A stretch of 64,000 bases of DNA from a bacterium (GTDB lineage: Bacteria; Bacteroidota; Rhodothermia; Balneolales; M1805), in contig SBGQ01000033.1 of assembly GCA_006226965.1 (NCBI GenBank), forward strand, positions 1 to 64,000. Direction: 5' to 3'. Within the stretch, counting starts at the first letter, position 1. Each line of letters begins with the position of its first letter. Position numbers and translations under genes: made by a program. Positions 49,330 to 59,090 of the stretch are shown here, piece after piece. The notes below the pieces were generated by a model. It saw only the letters and a program-made list of their open reading frames with translations, had not been told where the DNA came from and did not search any database.

Positions 49330-49877
49330 GTTTTGAACTCTTTTAAACTATCAATAACGAGTTGAGTAACCTCGTCTTTTTCCATTTTTTGATTGATTTT
49401 AACGCAAATATCGGCTTTTTCGTACCATTTTTTGCGCTTATTCATCATTTCGGTGATAATTTTTTTTATTTCTTCTAGAGGTTTTAATTCTCCGTTTTCA
49501 TCGAGTAACAAGGGTCTTTTGGTGTTTTTTATTAAACGCTCAATCAACAAATCTGTACTTACATCCAAATACAATAGTTGTCCGGTGGCATGTAATACTT
49601 TCTGATTTCTATCACTGCAAGCTGCTCCGCCTCCTAATGCAACAATGTGAGGATCATTTTTGATGGATATATATTCGATAGTTGCCGTTTCCATCAATCT
49701 AAAAAACGGCTCCCCTTTTTTCTCAAACAATTCTTTAACCGGCATATTAAATCGTTCTTCGATCACGGAATCAACATCCAAAAAAGGAAGATGATAATAT
49801 TCGCTCAATCTTCTGCCAATCATCGATTTACCTGAACCCATAAATCCGGTTAAATAAATATGCTTTTTCAAACTCAT
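49326..49877 (-). CDS. aroK: Shikimate kinase
   Basis: LTGFMGSGKSMIGRRLSEYYHLPFLDVDSVIE; HIVALGGGAACSDRN. Confidence 0.95.
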   Translation of the reverse strand: MSLKKHIYLTGFMGSGKSMIGRRLSEYYHLPFLDVDSVIEERFNMPVKELFEKKGEPFFRLMETATIEYISIKNDPHIVALGGGAACSDRNQKVLHATGQLLYLDVSTDLLIERLIKNTKRPLLLDENGELKPLEEIKKIITEMMNKRKKWYEKADICVKINQKMEKDEVTQLVIDSLKEFKT

Positions 49878-51442
49878 TGCAGTCTATCGGGTTTTACCAA
49901 AAGTACTTCTTCTTTATCAACAAGAACCAAGCCAGCATCGGCCCCTTTAGGTTTTCGAAGGTATTTTCTGCGGGCAACTTGCACAGGCACCATCGAGCTG
50001 CCTTTTGCTTGAGAATGCCATGCGGCTAATGAGGCAATCTTTTCCATAAACCATTTAGGCGGATTCTCTTTTTGTTTTCTCATTCGCACTAAAACGTGGC
50101 TTCCACCAACACCTCTTGCGTGAAACCACAAATCTTCTTTATGAGCTTTTTGCAAGATAATGTCGTTGCTTTTTGCATTTTTTCCCATCCAGATTTCATA
50201 CCCGTCGATTGTAAAACTGCCAAAGCCCTCCGTATCGTTTACCTGTTGTTTATGAGCTGTAAACGTTTCAAGTTGTGAACTGAATTGTTTCTTCCAATCC
50301 ACAAATTGCTGATATCTTGAACAAGCTGCTAAACCTAATAGTACCGGTTTGATTTCTGCGAGATTTTCTTGTGCTGATTGTGCCTGACGTTCTAAAATTT
50401 CTATTGATTTCTTAGCACTTACTGAGCGTTTGTAAAACCGATTCGCATTTTCAATGAGTGTTAAATCCTCTTTTAATGGAATGGTGATTTCAGTTTGTTT
50501 ATCGAAATAATCGAACACCCGAATGTTTTTTTGTTTTTGATTGGGATTAGGCTGGCTCATCAGCAGATGACCGTAATTCTGCCATATTTCAGCCTGTTTT
50601 TCCTGCTTTTCTTTGCCTGATGCCTGCTCAATTAAACTTTCCAAATAGCGCAAACGCTGTTGTAAACGAGCCATCCAATTGTCTTTTTCGGCTTTTAATC
50701 GTCCTTCGTTTACAATAATGAACCACGAACGACGAATCCCTTCATTTACAGAATCGAAGCTGAGTTTTGTTTCGATTGGTAAGGACTTTTCGGAAAATAA
50801 AGTAAATCTGTGATCGGCAAGTAAACGCGGCACCGGATTGTTTTCCAACTCAGCAACCCACTCTTTAGCTTTATTTTGCCAATCAGATAGTGATAAATCT
50901 TCACCGGCATAGTGAATCAATTCATCAACAAAATGGCGAGGCAATTTGGGTTCTTCAATCAGAACGGCGTCTTTGGGTGAAGTCGGTAATTTATCTTTTG
51001 CAACAAACATCGGGAACACGTCATGAATCGGCTTCCCTTTCCATTTCTTCTCCTGTTTGAAAGTGGCTTCAATTATTTCGTCACGTACTAAATAGGCATT
51101 CGGAACACTTCCGAATAAACTTAGATATAAAGAAACGGATGTATCAAACTGAAATATAAAAGCTCTCTCTCCAGCTAGTTGAGTTACACTCTTAAGTGTC
51201 ACGTTCTCAAGCTCTTCAAAGAAAAATGCTACGTTTGATTTAGGCTCTTTACTATGCTCTGTTAAAAAACCGGCAACAATTCCTTTATCAAAACTTAACA
51301 CAAATCGAAGCTCCTCTTCACCCTTTAAAAAACAAAGTGTTAACGTATTTCTATTCCCTGAAAAGGCACTCTCGAATACAGAATTTTCTAATCGCTTATG
51401 GATTTCTTTGTGTAATATTTTTATTGTGTAGTAGTTATTCAT
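49874..51442 (-). CDS. NFACT family protein (RqcH/FbpA-like)
   Basis: C-terminal NFACT-R-like segment DLWFHARGVGGSHVLVRMRKQKENPPKWFMEKIASLAAWHSQAKGSSMVPVQVARRKYLRKPKGADAGLV. Confidence 0.88.
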   Translation of the reverse strand: MNNYYTIKILHKEIHKRLENSVFESAFSGNRNTLTLCFLKGEEELRFVLSFDKGIVAGFLTEHSKEPKSNVAFFFEELENVTLKSVTQLAGERAFIFQFDTSVSLYLSLFGSVPNAYLVRDEIIEATFKQEKKWKGKPIHDVFPMFVAKDKLPTSPKDAVLIEEPKLPRHFVDELIHYAGEDLSLSDWQNKAKEWVAELENNPVPRLLADHRFTLFSEKSLPIETKLSFDSVNEGIRRSWFIIVNEGRLKAEKDNWMARLQQRLRYLESLIEQASGKEKQEKQAEIWQNYGHLLMSQPNPNQKQKNIRVFDYFDKQTEITIPLKEDLTLIENANRFYKRSVSAKKSIEILERQAQSAQENLAEIKPVLLGLAACSRYQQFVDWKKQFSSQLETFTAHKQQVNDTEGFGSFTIDGYEIWMGKNAKSNDIILQKAHKEDLWFHARGVGGSHVLVRMRKQKENPPKWFMEKIASLAAWHSQAKGSSMVPVQVARRKYLRKPKGADAGLVLVDKEEVLLVKPDRLQ

Positions 51443-51489
51443 CTCGAGATTGATACCAGAACTTGAAAAAATAGAGGAGCCAGCAATCT

Positions 51490-52137
51490 ATGAATTATCC
51501 AATATTTGACTCTATTGTTAAAAACATTGAAGCCGACCTGTTAAAACGTTCTATCAAAATTGACACGTTCAGAACGTGGAACGAACCAAATATAAATGCA
51601 ACAGGTTTAGAAATGGGTTTTAAGCTTGATGATATTTCAAAAACAATCCGAAGCATTTCCATAAATATGGATTGGGACAAATTCCGTGAAGCTAAAATGG
51701 CACGCGAATTAAAAGGCATGGAAGCCCATCCGTATGCAAAAGAAAAAATCGGAAATCTGCAAAGCGTAAAACCAACTGTTGATGTTGAAGTAATGTGGAA
51801 TCTCGACGAGAAACGTGTACTTACGCTTTCCGGAGAATCAGCAGCATTTAAACGTTTGGAATTAGCATCTACTTGGATGGAAAACATCAACAGCCGCGCA
51901 AACTTCTTATTACAAAACGATGATATTATGACTCGCTGGCATGTTGAGCTCGAGGGTGATGTTAATGGTCGATTTGTTTCAAACATGTGCTTAATCAGTT
52001 ACTTCCAGTACACATTAAGCAGTTGCCATACCATTTTAGATGTACACGATTATATTCAGGAAAAACTAAAACAAATTCTGAATGTAACACGCCGACTCAT
52101 GTATTTGTCGGAAGATGCTTTAGCTATAGTTGCGTAA
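51490..52137 (+). CDS. Conserved hypothetical protein
   Basis: Intact 215-aa ORF with a terminator downstream; no recognised motif. Confidence 0.7.
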   Translation: MNYPIFDSIVKNIEADLLKRSIKIDTFRTWNEPNINATGLEMGFKLDDISKTIRSISINMDWDKFREAKMARELKGMEAHPYAKEKIGNLQSVKPTVDVEVMWNLDEKRVLTLSGESAAFKRLELASTWMENINSRANFLLQNDDIMTRWHVELEGDVNGRFVSNMCLISYFQYTLSSCHTILDVHDYIQEKLKQILNVTRRLMYLSEDALAIVA

Positions 52138-52160
52138 TACCTAACCCAACTTACAAGCAA

Positions 52161-52188
52161 AAAAAAACCCCGACATCGGGGTTTTTTT
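52161..52188. terminator. Bidirectional terminator
   Basis: AAAAAAACCCCGA-ca-TCGGGGTTTTTTT between convergent genes; overlaps the stop codon of the 29-aa ORF. Confidence 0.88.
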
Positions 52189-52276
52189 ATTTTTTCTTAT
52201 GGCGATTTTTTCTGAGCCTTTTTTTGCGCTTATGTTTCGCGATTTTCGCTCTTTTTCTTTTTTTACCGCTAGGCAT
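52187..52276 (-). CDS. 29-aa highly basic COX24/AURKAIP1 (mS38)-like protein
   Basis: Minus strand ATG..TAA encodes MPSGKKRKRAKIAKHKRKKRLRKNRHKKK; AGGAG upstream (aaaccAGGAGcacgaaattaATG); not in the supplied ORF track. Confidence 0.85.
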   Translation of the reverse strand: MPSGKKRKRAKIAKHKRKKRLRKNRHKKK

Positions 52277-52367
52277 TAATTTCGTGCTCCTGGTTTATTA
52301 GAAATACAGTTTTTACTAAGGGCGCTAAGATACAAAGTTTTTTAACGGAGTAAAGCGCAAAATTGAA

Positions 52368-52655
52368 TTATTTAGACAAGGAATCGTTTACTTCCTTTTT
52401 AAATTCTTTAGAAACTTTCAAAGTAGGAACAAACTGCTCAGGAACTTTAACTTCTACATTAGTTTTAGGATTACGAGCAACTCGTTTTGCTCTTTTAACC
52501 ACTTTGAAACTACCAAATCCGCGAAGTTCTACAGATTCACCGCGTTTCATTGCATCAACGATGGTGTCCATAAACCCTTTTATCGCAGCTTCCGTTTCTA
52601 CTTTGGTAAGGCCTGTTGCCTGAGAAACAACTTCAACTATATCTGCTTTGGTCAT
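52368..52655 (-). CDS. HU/IHF-family DNA-binding protein
   Basis: MTKADIVEVVSQATGLTKVETEAAIKGFMDTIVDAMKRGESVELRGFGSFKVVKRAKRVARNPKT. Confidence 0.96.
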   Translation of the reverse strand: MTKADIVEVVSQATGLTKVETEAAIKGFMDTIVDAMKRGESVELRGFGSFKVVKRAKRVARNPKTNVEVKVPEQFVPTLKVSKEFKKEVNDSLSK

Positions 52656-52848
52656 AATATTGCTCGATTGGTTAGTGAATAGCGAAAATTAGTCTTAAGT
52701 AACGATTTCTGCAAATCATTAATTCACTTTGAGTTAGCAATTTTTATTTTTTTTAGTGAAAGTGATTTTTTCAAACTCATTTTTACGAAAAGCGATTTTA
52801 TACTATACTTTAGCCCTCTAAAGCATATGTTCATACTTAAAAGGTATC

Positions 52849-54483
52849 ATGGATTTATTCAAAGAAATCGTCGACACAATTAACAGTCTCGTATGGGAAA
52901 CCCCTTCTGCTTTCCCATTAATGATTGCTCTCTTACTCAGTTTTGGAATTTTTATCACCTTCCGTTTAGGAATTATCCAAGTTCGAAAATTCGGACACGG
53001 TGTAAAGGTAGTTTTAGGGTTTTACGACAATCCCGAAGACGAAGGTGATGTAAATCACTTTCAAGCACTTAGTACCGCACTTTCTGCAACAGTTGGTATC
53101 GGGAATATAGCCGGTGTAGCCATTGCCATTCACTATGGCGGGCCGGGAGCTCTTTTCTGGATGTGGTTAACAGCTATTTTAGGTATGGCTATTAAATATG
53201 CAGAATGTACCTTAGCCGTTCACTATCGTCAAACCAATGCCGACGGAACCGTCTCAGGTGGACCAATGTATTACATTGAAAAGGGACTTGGTCCAAACTG
53301 GAAATGGTTAGCTGTAACTTTTGCTGCTGCGGCTGTAATCTGTTCGTTTCTAACAGGAAATGCGGTTCAGGCGAACACAGTGGCTGATACTGTTCTTTCA
53401 ACATTCTCTGTACCGACTTGGGTTACAGGAGTTATTTCTGCCGGTTTAGTTGGTGTTGTGATTTTAGGCGGTATTAAACGTATCGGAAACGTTACAGCTA
53501 AATTAGCGCCATTAATGGCATTGATTTACGTTGGCACTGCATTAATCATCTTGTTATTGAACTACACTCAAATTATTCCGACACTCGGATATATCATTGA
53601 AAGCGCATTTAATCCAACTGCGGGTGCTTTTGGAGTAGGCTCAGGCTTTTTTATGACAACAATGGTTTGGGGTATTAAACGTGGACTTTTCTCGAATGAA
53701 GCCGGACAAGGTTCAGCTCCTATTGCTCACGCTGCTGCAAAAACTGACGAACCTGTACGTGAAGGTGTTGTAGCTTTACTTGAACCTTTCATCGATACAT
53801 TGATGATTTGTACAATGACCGGCTTAGTTATCATTATCACCAATGTTTGGCAAGTAAAACACCCTGCACAATTTAGTTTAAACGGCGGTGAAGTTAGTGT
53901 TGAATTCCCAATGGGTTCTAAGTCAGTAACAGTAACAAATGGTATTGTTGAAAATGGCGTGGTTAAAGTAAACGACTTCAAAGTTGACACATTATACTAC
54001 ACCTTAAATTTCGCTCAACCTTTTAACGGTGTTATAAAATCCAATGCCGATGGTGCTATTCAGGCTGAATCGGAAGGTAAAAACTATGCCAAATTAACCG
54101 GAAATATTGTTGAAAACGGTGCTCCGTTAACTGCTTTAGCTTTCGAACGTGGCTTAGCTGATTTATTCCCAGGCGGTCGATATATCGTTACACTTTGTGT
54201 GCTTTTATTTGGTATTTCTACATCAATCAGTTGGTCTTATTATGGTGACCGTGCCATCCAATATTTATTGGGCGATGGTTCTATCAAATACTACAAAGGT
54301 GTTTATGTATTGATGCATTTTGTTGGTGCCGTTTTAGCTCTTTCAACAGTTTGGGCTATTGGCGATATCATGTTAGGCTTAATGGCGATTCCGAATATTA
54401 TCGCATTATTTGCCTTATCCGGTGTAGTATATACCTTAACAAAAACTTATTTCGCGAAAAACCATGACCGCCCCGAAGATTGA
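52849..54483 (+). CDS. AGCS family alanine/glycine:cation symporter
   Basis: ALSTALSATVGIGNIAGVAIAIHYGGPGALFWMWLTAILGMAIKYAECTLAVHYR; GLFSNEAGQGSAPIAHAAAKT. Confidence 0.96.
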   Translation: MDLFKEIVDTINSLVWETPSAFPLMIALLLSFGIFITFRLGIIQVRKFGHGVKVVLGFYDNPEDEGDVNHFQALSTALSATVGIGNIAGVAIAIHYGGPGALFWMWLTAILGMAIKYAECTLAVHYRQTNADGTVSGGPMYYIEKGLGPNWKWLAVTFAAAAVICSFLTGNAVQANTVADTVLSTFSVPTWVTGVISAGLVGVVILGGIKRIGNVTAKLAPLMALIYVGTALIILLLNYTQIIPTLGYIIESAFNPTAGAFGVGSGFFMTTMVWGIKRGLFSNEAGQGSAPIAHAAAKTDEPVREGVVALLEPFIDTLMICTMTGLVIIITNVWQVKHPAQFSLNGGEVSVEFPMGSKSVTVTNGIVENGVVKVNDFKVDTLYYTLNFAQPFNGVIKSNADGAIQAESEGKNYAKLTGNIVENGAPLTALAFERGLADLFPGGRYIVTLCVLLFGISTSISWSYYGDRAIQYLLGDGSIKYYKGVYVLMHFVGAVLALSTVWAIGDIMLGLMAIPNIIALFALSGVVYTLTKTYFAKNHDRPED

Positions 54484-55111
54484 TTCTTCAAAAGTTATTC
54501 ACGTTAAACACCCGGTCGTTGACCGGGATTTAACCATTCTTAGAGATAAACACACCAATACGGAAACGTTTCGTCGTGTTCTTGAACGTATTTCTATCAT
54601 TTTAGCTTACCATGCTTTAAAACATCTTCAAACAAGAACACTTGAAGTTGAAACTCCGATTACAAAAACAACGGGATATGAGATTGATTCTCATGTAGTT
54701 GTTGTACCTATTTTAAGAGCAGGTTTAGGTCTTGTTGATTCAATAGTTCGGTTTATTCCTGATGCAAAAATCGGCCATTTAGGCATGTATCGAGATGAAG
54801 AAACCAAGCAACCTGTAGATTACTACTCTAACCTTCCTGAAGGCATTGAATCCGCCTATGTACTTGTTGTCGATCCAATGCTTGCGACAGGTGGAAGTGC
54901 TTGTGACGCATTGAATTTTCTTAAAAAGAACGGCGCAAAAAACATCACCTTTATGTGCTTAATCTCAGCACCGGAAGGTATTGCTCGTGTTCAAAATCAG
55001 CATCCGGATGTTCGAATTATAACCGCGGCGATTGATGAACGTTTAAATAATGATGCCTATATTGTTCCCGGACTTGGTGACGCCGGTGACCGCATTTTTG
55101 GAACTTCGTGA
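54464..55111 (+). CDS. upp: Uracil phosphoribosyltransferase
   Basis: VPILRAGLGLVDSIVRFIPDAKIGHLGMYRDEETKQP, VVDPMLATGGSACDAL. Confidence 0.96.
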   Translation: MTAPKIDSSKVIHVKHPVVDRDLTILRDKHTNTETFRRVLERISIILAYHALKHLQTRTLEVETPITKTTGYEIDSHVVVVPILRAGLGLVDSIVRFIPDAKIGHLGMYRDEETKQPVDYYSNLPEGIESAYVLVVDPMLATGGSACDALNFLKKNGAKNITFMCLISAPEGIARVQNQHPDVRIITAAIDERLNNDAYIVPGLGDAGDRIFGTS

Positions 55112-55692
55112 TTCTAAATTATTCATATCATTTTTTTAGTAAAGCCTCAATTCCTTTTATTGGGGCTTTACTCTTTTTAGGCGTATTTACAGCTTGCCAA
55201 CCCTATGAAGAAACGGCGCAAAAACAGACAAAAGGCGCATTAGAAGACTCCCTCTTCCGTTTTACTGAATCAAGTGATGTTGATGTAAGCATGATGGAAA
55301 AAGGCAATCGTTTTCTTTCAATCAGGAGTCCGTTTGCAAAGTCCTATCAAAGCAATGGGAATAACTTTACTACGTTTTCTGGCGGTGTTTCCATTCAGCT
55401 ATTCGATTCCTTGCAAATGATACAATCTCAAGTAATTTGCTCAACTGCAACCTATAACACGGTTACCAATATTTTTGACTTTGTTGGAGATGTTAGAGTT
55501 ACATCAACTGAAAACAGAAAATTATTCACAGAAAAATTACTCTGGTTCAGAGAGGATCGCCATATTGAGACGATGGCTTTTGTATCCATTTTCACCGAAA
55601 AAGACACCTTATACGGGTACGGTTTACACGGAGACGAGTCCTTGGAAAATTACGAGATAACAAAAGTGAGCGGTAAAATTACATTAGATTAA
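55108..55692 (+). CDS. LPS export protein LptC-like lipoprotein
   Basis: Lipobox-like GVFTACQPYEE, OstA/LptC-like beta repeat pattern, next to an OstA-like gene. Confidence 0.75.
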   Translation: MILNYSYHFFSKASIPFIGALLFLGVFTACQPYEETAQKQTKGALEDSLFRFTESSDVDVSMMEKGNRFLSIRSPFAKSYQSNGNNFTTFSGGVSIQLFDSLQMIQSQVICSTATYNTVTNIFDFVGDVRVTSTENRKLFTEKLLWFREDRHIETMAFVSIFTEKDTLYGYGLHGDESLENYEITKVSGKITLD

Positions 55693-55697
55693 TTGGT

Positions 55698-57098
55698 TTG
55701 ATGAAAAAAGAGCTTCACACATATTTGTTATTTCTATTCTTTTTGATGATGCCGTCTTTCACTGTATATGCACAAACCAATGTAAACATCTTAAAAGCCA
55801 ATATCTTACAAGGAAGAACAACAAAACTCGGTGCAGTTCGAGTTCTAAAAGGCGATGTTCATATTCGTATAGATGATAACAACCTTTTTTGCGACTCTGC
55901 CCTTCACTACGTAGATATCGACGAAATAAGAGCCTATTCACGGGTATTTATTTCCGGGGAAGATGAAAAAATCTGGTCTGATTCAGCCTATTACAATTCA
56001 AAAAGCGATATAAGTAATTTTTTCGGCAACATTGCCATTGAACGCGATACCACTCTCCTTTTCAGTACGCGCGTTTCCTATTCCTATCCTCAAAAAACAG
56101 CTTACTTTACCGAGCCATTCCAATTAGAGGACAGCAAAGGCATACTGCGTGCGAACCGCGGTATTTATTTTACAGAACTGGATTCAGCATCGTTTAGAGG
56201 CGGAGTACAAATTGCCGATTCAGTGTATTATATCGAAGCCGACAGTATGTTATCGAACCGAAAAAGTGAGCAATACGAGTTATTCGGAAATGTATTTGCG
56301 CATCATTACGAAGAAAACAGCTACATAAAATCAAAATATATGTATGTGGACTCAACCGGTTACAGAAAGCTCAGAGATGATGCTCTACTCGTAAAAATTG
56401 ATTCCGCAAAAGCCGATACCATCATCATACAGGCAAAAAGTATCGACTATTATGAGTTTGAAGACTCCACTTACTCATTTGATGCGATTGATAATGTCCA
56501 AATTTGGAGTAAGGACTTCTCATCCTACAGCGACACTGCCGATTATGAATCGAAAACCGAGCTATTTACTTTGGAGTCGAAAGCATTAGCATGGAATAAA
56601 AAACTCCAGCTTAGCGCAGAAACGATTTTAGTTCAATTACAAGATGATACCGTTAGAACTATTCGGGCTTTTCCAATTCCTTTTGCTGTTCAACCCGACT
56701 CTATTTCCGGGCGATTTCAACAAATGCGTGGTGATTCAGTTTTGGCCAGTTTCAAAAAAGGAAAACTAACAACCGTTACGTTTTCGCCGAATGCTGCCGT
56801 TGCTTTTTTCTCGAATGATGACGAAGATAAACCCGACGGGCTAATGATTGTACACTCAGAAAGTGTGAATTTATTCTTTGAAAACGACGAATTAGTTGAT
56901 ATGAAAGCTTCAAATGATGTAAAAGCTACTTATTCTGAAGAAGTTGAAGGTTTAGAAACATATCGACTCATTGGTTTTATTTGGCAACCCGAACTCAGAC
57001 CTGAAAAAAAAGCAATTCCGGCATCAGAAAAAGAGTTACCAATGAAAATGCCTTATGCTTTTTATCCTAAGCATCACCCCTTGTATTTAAAAAAATAG
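55698..57098 (+). CDS. OstA/LptA-like protein
   Basis: Signal peptide; repeated GDVHIRIDDNNLFCDSALHY / YYNSKSDISNFFGNIAI jelly-roll pattern. Confidence 0.82.
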   Translation: MMKKELHTYLLFLFFLMMPSFTVYAQTNVNILKANILQGRTTKLGAVRVLKGDVHIRIDDNNLFCDSALHYVDIDEIRAYSRVFISGEDEKIWSDSAYYNSKSDISNFFGNIAIERDTTLLFSTRVSYSYPQKTAYFTEPFQLEDSKGILRANRGIYFTELDSASFRGGVQIADSVYYIEADSMLSNRKSEQYELFGNVFAHHYEENSYIKSKYMYVDSTGYRKLRDDALLVKIDSAKADTIIIQAKSIDYYEFEDSTYSFDAIDNVQIWSKDFSSYSDTADYESKTELFTLESKALAWNKKLQLSAETILVQLQDDTVRTIRAFPIPFAVQPDSISGRFQQMRGDSVLASFKKGKLTTVTFSPNAAVAFFSNDDEDKPDGLMIVHSESVNLFFENDELVDMKASNDVKATYSEEVEGLETYRLIGFIWQPELRPEKKAIPASEKELPMKMPYAFYPKHHPLYLKK

Positions 57099-57285
57099 CT
57101 GACTGGGTTTCACTGACGTTTCAACTTCGTTTAGCCTAAATTAGCGAGTTGCTGTTTAGATTCATTAGTTCGTTTTCTTGCACGTTTCATATTCCCTCAA
57201 ACAAAGTAAAAACTCCTTTCTTCTCCTCATTTTTTTGTAGTTTCGAGCAGGTAAAAAATCGAGTAAAAGCGTTAGTAAATCACAC

Positions 57286-58287
57286 ATGAAAAAAATCCTG
57301 TTGATTCAAACCGGTGGAACCATTTCCATGCAATTCGGGAAATCAGGCACATCCTACATGGATTCACAGGTTTCTGAAAACGTTGTAAAACAAGAACTTC
57401 CGGAGCTTCAACAACTCGCTGACATCGATATACTCGGACTTTTTTATGAAGACAGCTCGAATCTGAATCCGGAACATTGGAAAAAATTGGCTAATGCAAT
57501 CGCAGAACATTATCAAAAGTATGATGGTTTTGTGGTTTTACACGGAACTGATACCATGGCATACACTGCATCAGCGCTTTCGTATGCGTTAAAAAACCTG
57601 ACAAAGCCGGTTATTTTAACGGGTAGTCAAGTGCCGCTCGTGAGCATAAGAAGTGATGCTCGCCGCAATTTGATTAATGCGGTTGAAGTTGCAACATTGC
57701 CTTTGCATGAAGTGGCACTTTGCTTTAACGATAAAGTCTTTCGTGGAAATCGCTCAACGAAAATGAGTATAGGTGATTTTGATGCCTTCTCCTCTCCTAA
57801 TTTTCTCCCTCTAGCCAAAATCGGCATCCACATTGAAACTAATTTTTCGATTGATACTCCTCGTGCTGAGTTTTATGCTGAACCCGTATTTGACCAAGAT
57901 GTGTTATTAATCAAACTATTTCCGGGTTTACAATCCGAGGTTTTATTAAAAATGGTTCAGGCGATTTCCGTAAAAGGAATCGTAATTGAAGCCTTCGGAG
58001 CCGGAAACATGCCTGTTAGCGGTTCAACTTCTGTGATTCCATTATTAGACTATTGTCGAGAAAACGCCATTGCCGTTTTAGTTACTTCACAAGCAGCTTA
58101 CGACGCTGTAGACTTAGCCAAGTACGAAAATGGAAGATTAGCTTTAGAACACGGGGCTTTATCAGCCGGAGACATGACTTGCGAAGCTGCCATCACCAAA
58201 ATGATGTATCTCTACGCCAAGTACACACATACACATTTAGTAAATCAACAATTAATGATTCCCATCGCGGGAGAAATGACGCTTTAA
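57286..58287 (+). CDS. Asparaginase/glutaminase family protein (type I-like)
   Basis: IQTGGTISM, DGFVVLHGTDTMAYTASALSY, VILTGSQVPL. Confidence 0.93.
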   Translation: MKKILLIQTGGTISMQFGKSGTSYMDSQVSENVVKQELPELQQLADIDILGLFYEDSSNLNPEHWKKLANAIAEHYQKYDGFVVLHGTDTMAYTASALSYALKNLTKPVILTGSQVPLVSIRSDARRNLINAVEVATLPLHEVALCFNDKVFRGNRSTKMSIGDFDAFSSPNFLPLAKIGIHIETNFSIDTPRAEFYAEPVFDQDVLLIKLFPGLQSEVLLKMVQAISVKGIVIEAFGAGNMPVSGSTSVIPLLDYCRENAIAVLVTSQAAYDAVDLAKYENGRLALEHGALSAGDMTCEAAITKMMYLYAKYTHTHLVNQQLMIPIAGEMTL

Positions 58288-58288
58288 C

Positions 58289-59005
58289 ATGTATTTTGTT
58301 TTTGATATCGAAACCATTCCTGATTTTGAGTTTATTGAACGCGCCGTATCAAGAGAAACGCAAAACCGTGATGAATTGCTTGAATTAGCCTCCGAAGAAT
58401 TAGCACGAAATAAATCCGGGTTTTTACCCCCAATGTATCACCAAATGGTTTCTTGGGTAGGTTTTTGGATTGATGATTTAGGAAACCCGAAAAGCGAACA
58501 CAGATGGAACGGAAAAGACGAAAAACAAGGTCTCTTAGAACTCATTGATAGTCTGAGTATGTACAAAGATTTTCGTCTGATACATCACAACGGAAAAGGG
58601 TTTGATATTCCGCTGGTTGTTTATCGTGCTATGAAACATCACTTACAACTTCCGGCTCGTTTTAACACGCAAGATATTCGTTATCGCTACAGTAAAGACA
58701 ACGTAGATTTGGTTGATGAATTTTCGAACTACGGAGCATCCAGTTTTCCGAAATTAAAACATCTTGGTTTATTAATCGGAGTTCCATTCAAACAAACCGG
58801 TGAAGGAAATCTTGTTTTAGAGATGTTTGATAAAGGAGAATTGGCAAAAATTGAGCATTATTGCTTAGAAGACGTTATTGCCACCTACCTGATTTGGTTA
58901 CACTATAAATACACGGTCGGAGAATTCAAGCCTGAGCATTACGAAAATTTAAGAGAACGAGCTACTCGAAAATTAATTCAGGTTCAGGAATCAACACCTG
59001 AATAA
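58289..59005 (+). CDS. Stand-alone 3'-5' exonuclease related to PolB exonuclease domain
   Basis: FVFDIETIPDFEFI, LIHHNGKGFDIPLVVYRAM, HYCLEDVIATYLIWL. Confidence 0.85.
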   Translation: MYFVFDIETIPDFEFIERAVSRETQNRDELLELASEELARNKSGFLPPMYHQMVSWVGFWIDDLGNPKSEHRWNGKDEKQGLLELIDSLSMYKDFRLIHHNGKGFDIPLVVYRAMKHHLQLPARFNTQDIRYRYSKDNVDLVDEFSNYGASSFPKLKHLGLLIGVPFKQTGEGNLVLEMFDKGELAKIEHYCLEDVIATYLIWLHYKYTVGEFKPEHYENLRERATRKLIQVQESTPE

Positions 59006-59090
59006 TTCTGCTACAAAAGCGCTTTTTCGTTTCCATTCTAAACGAATTTTAAGGTATTTTATAGCAGTTTGAATCTATAAAAACGGTACA

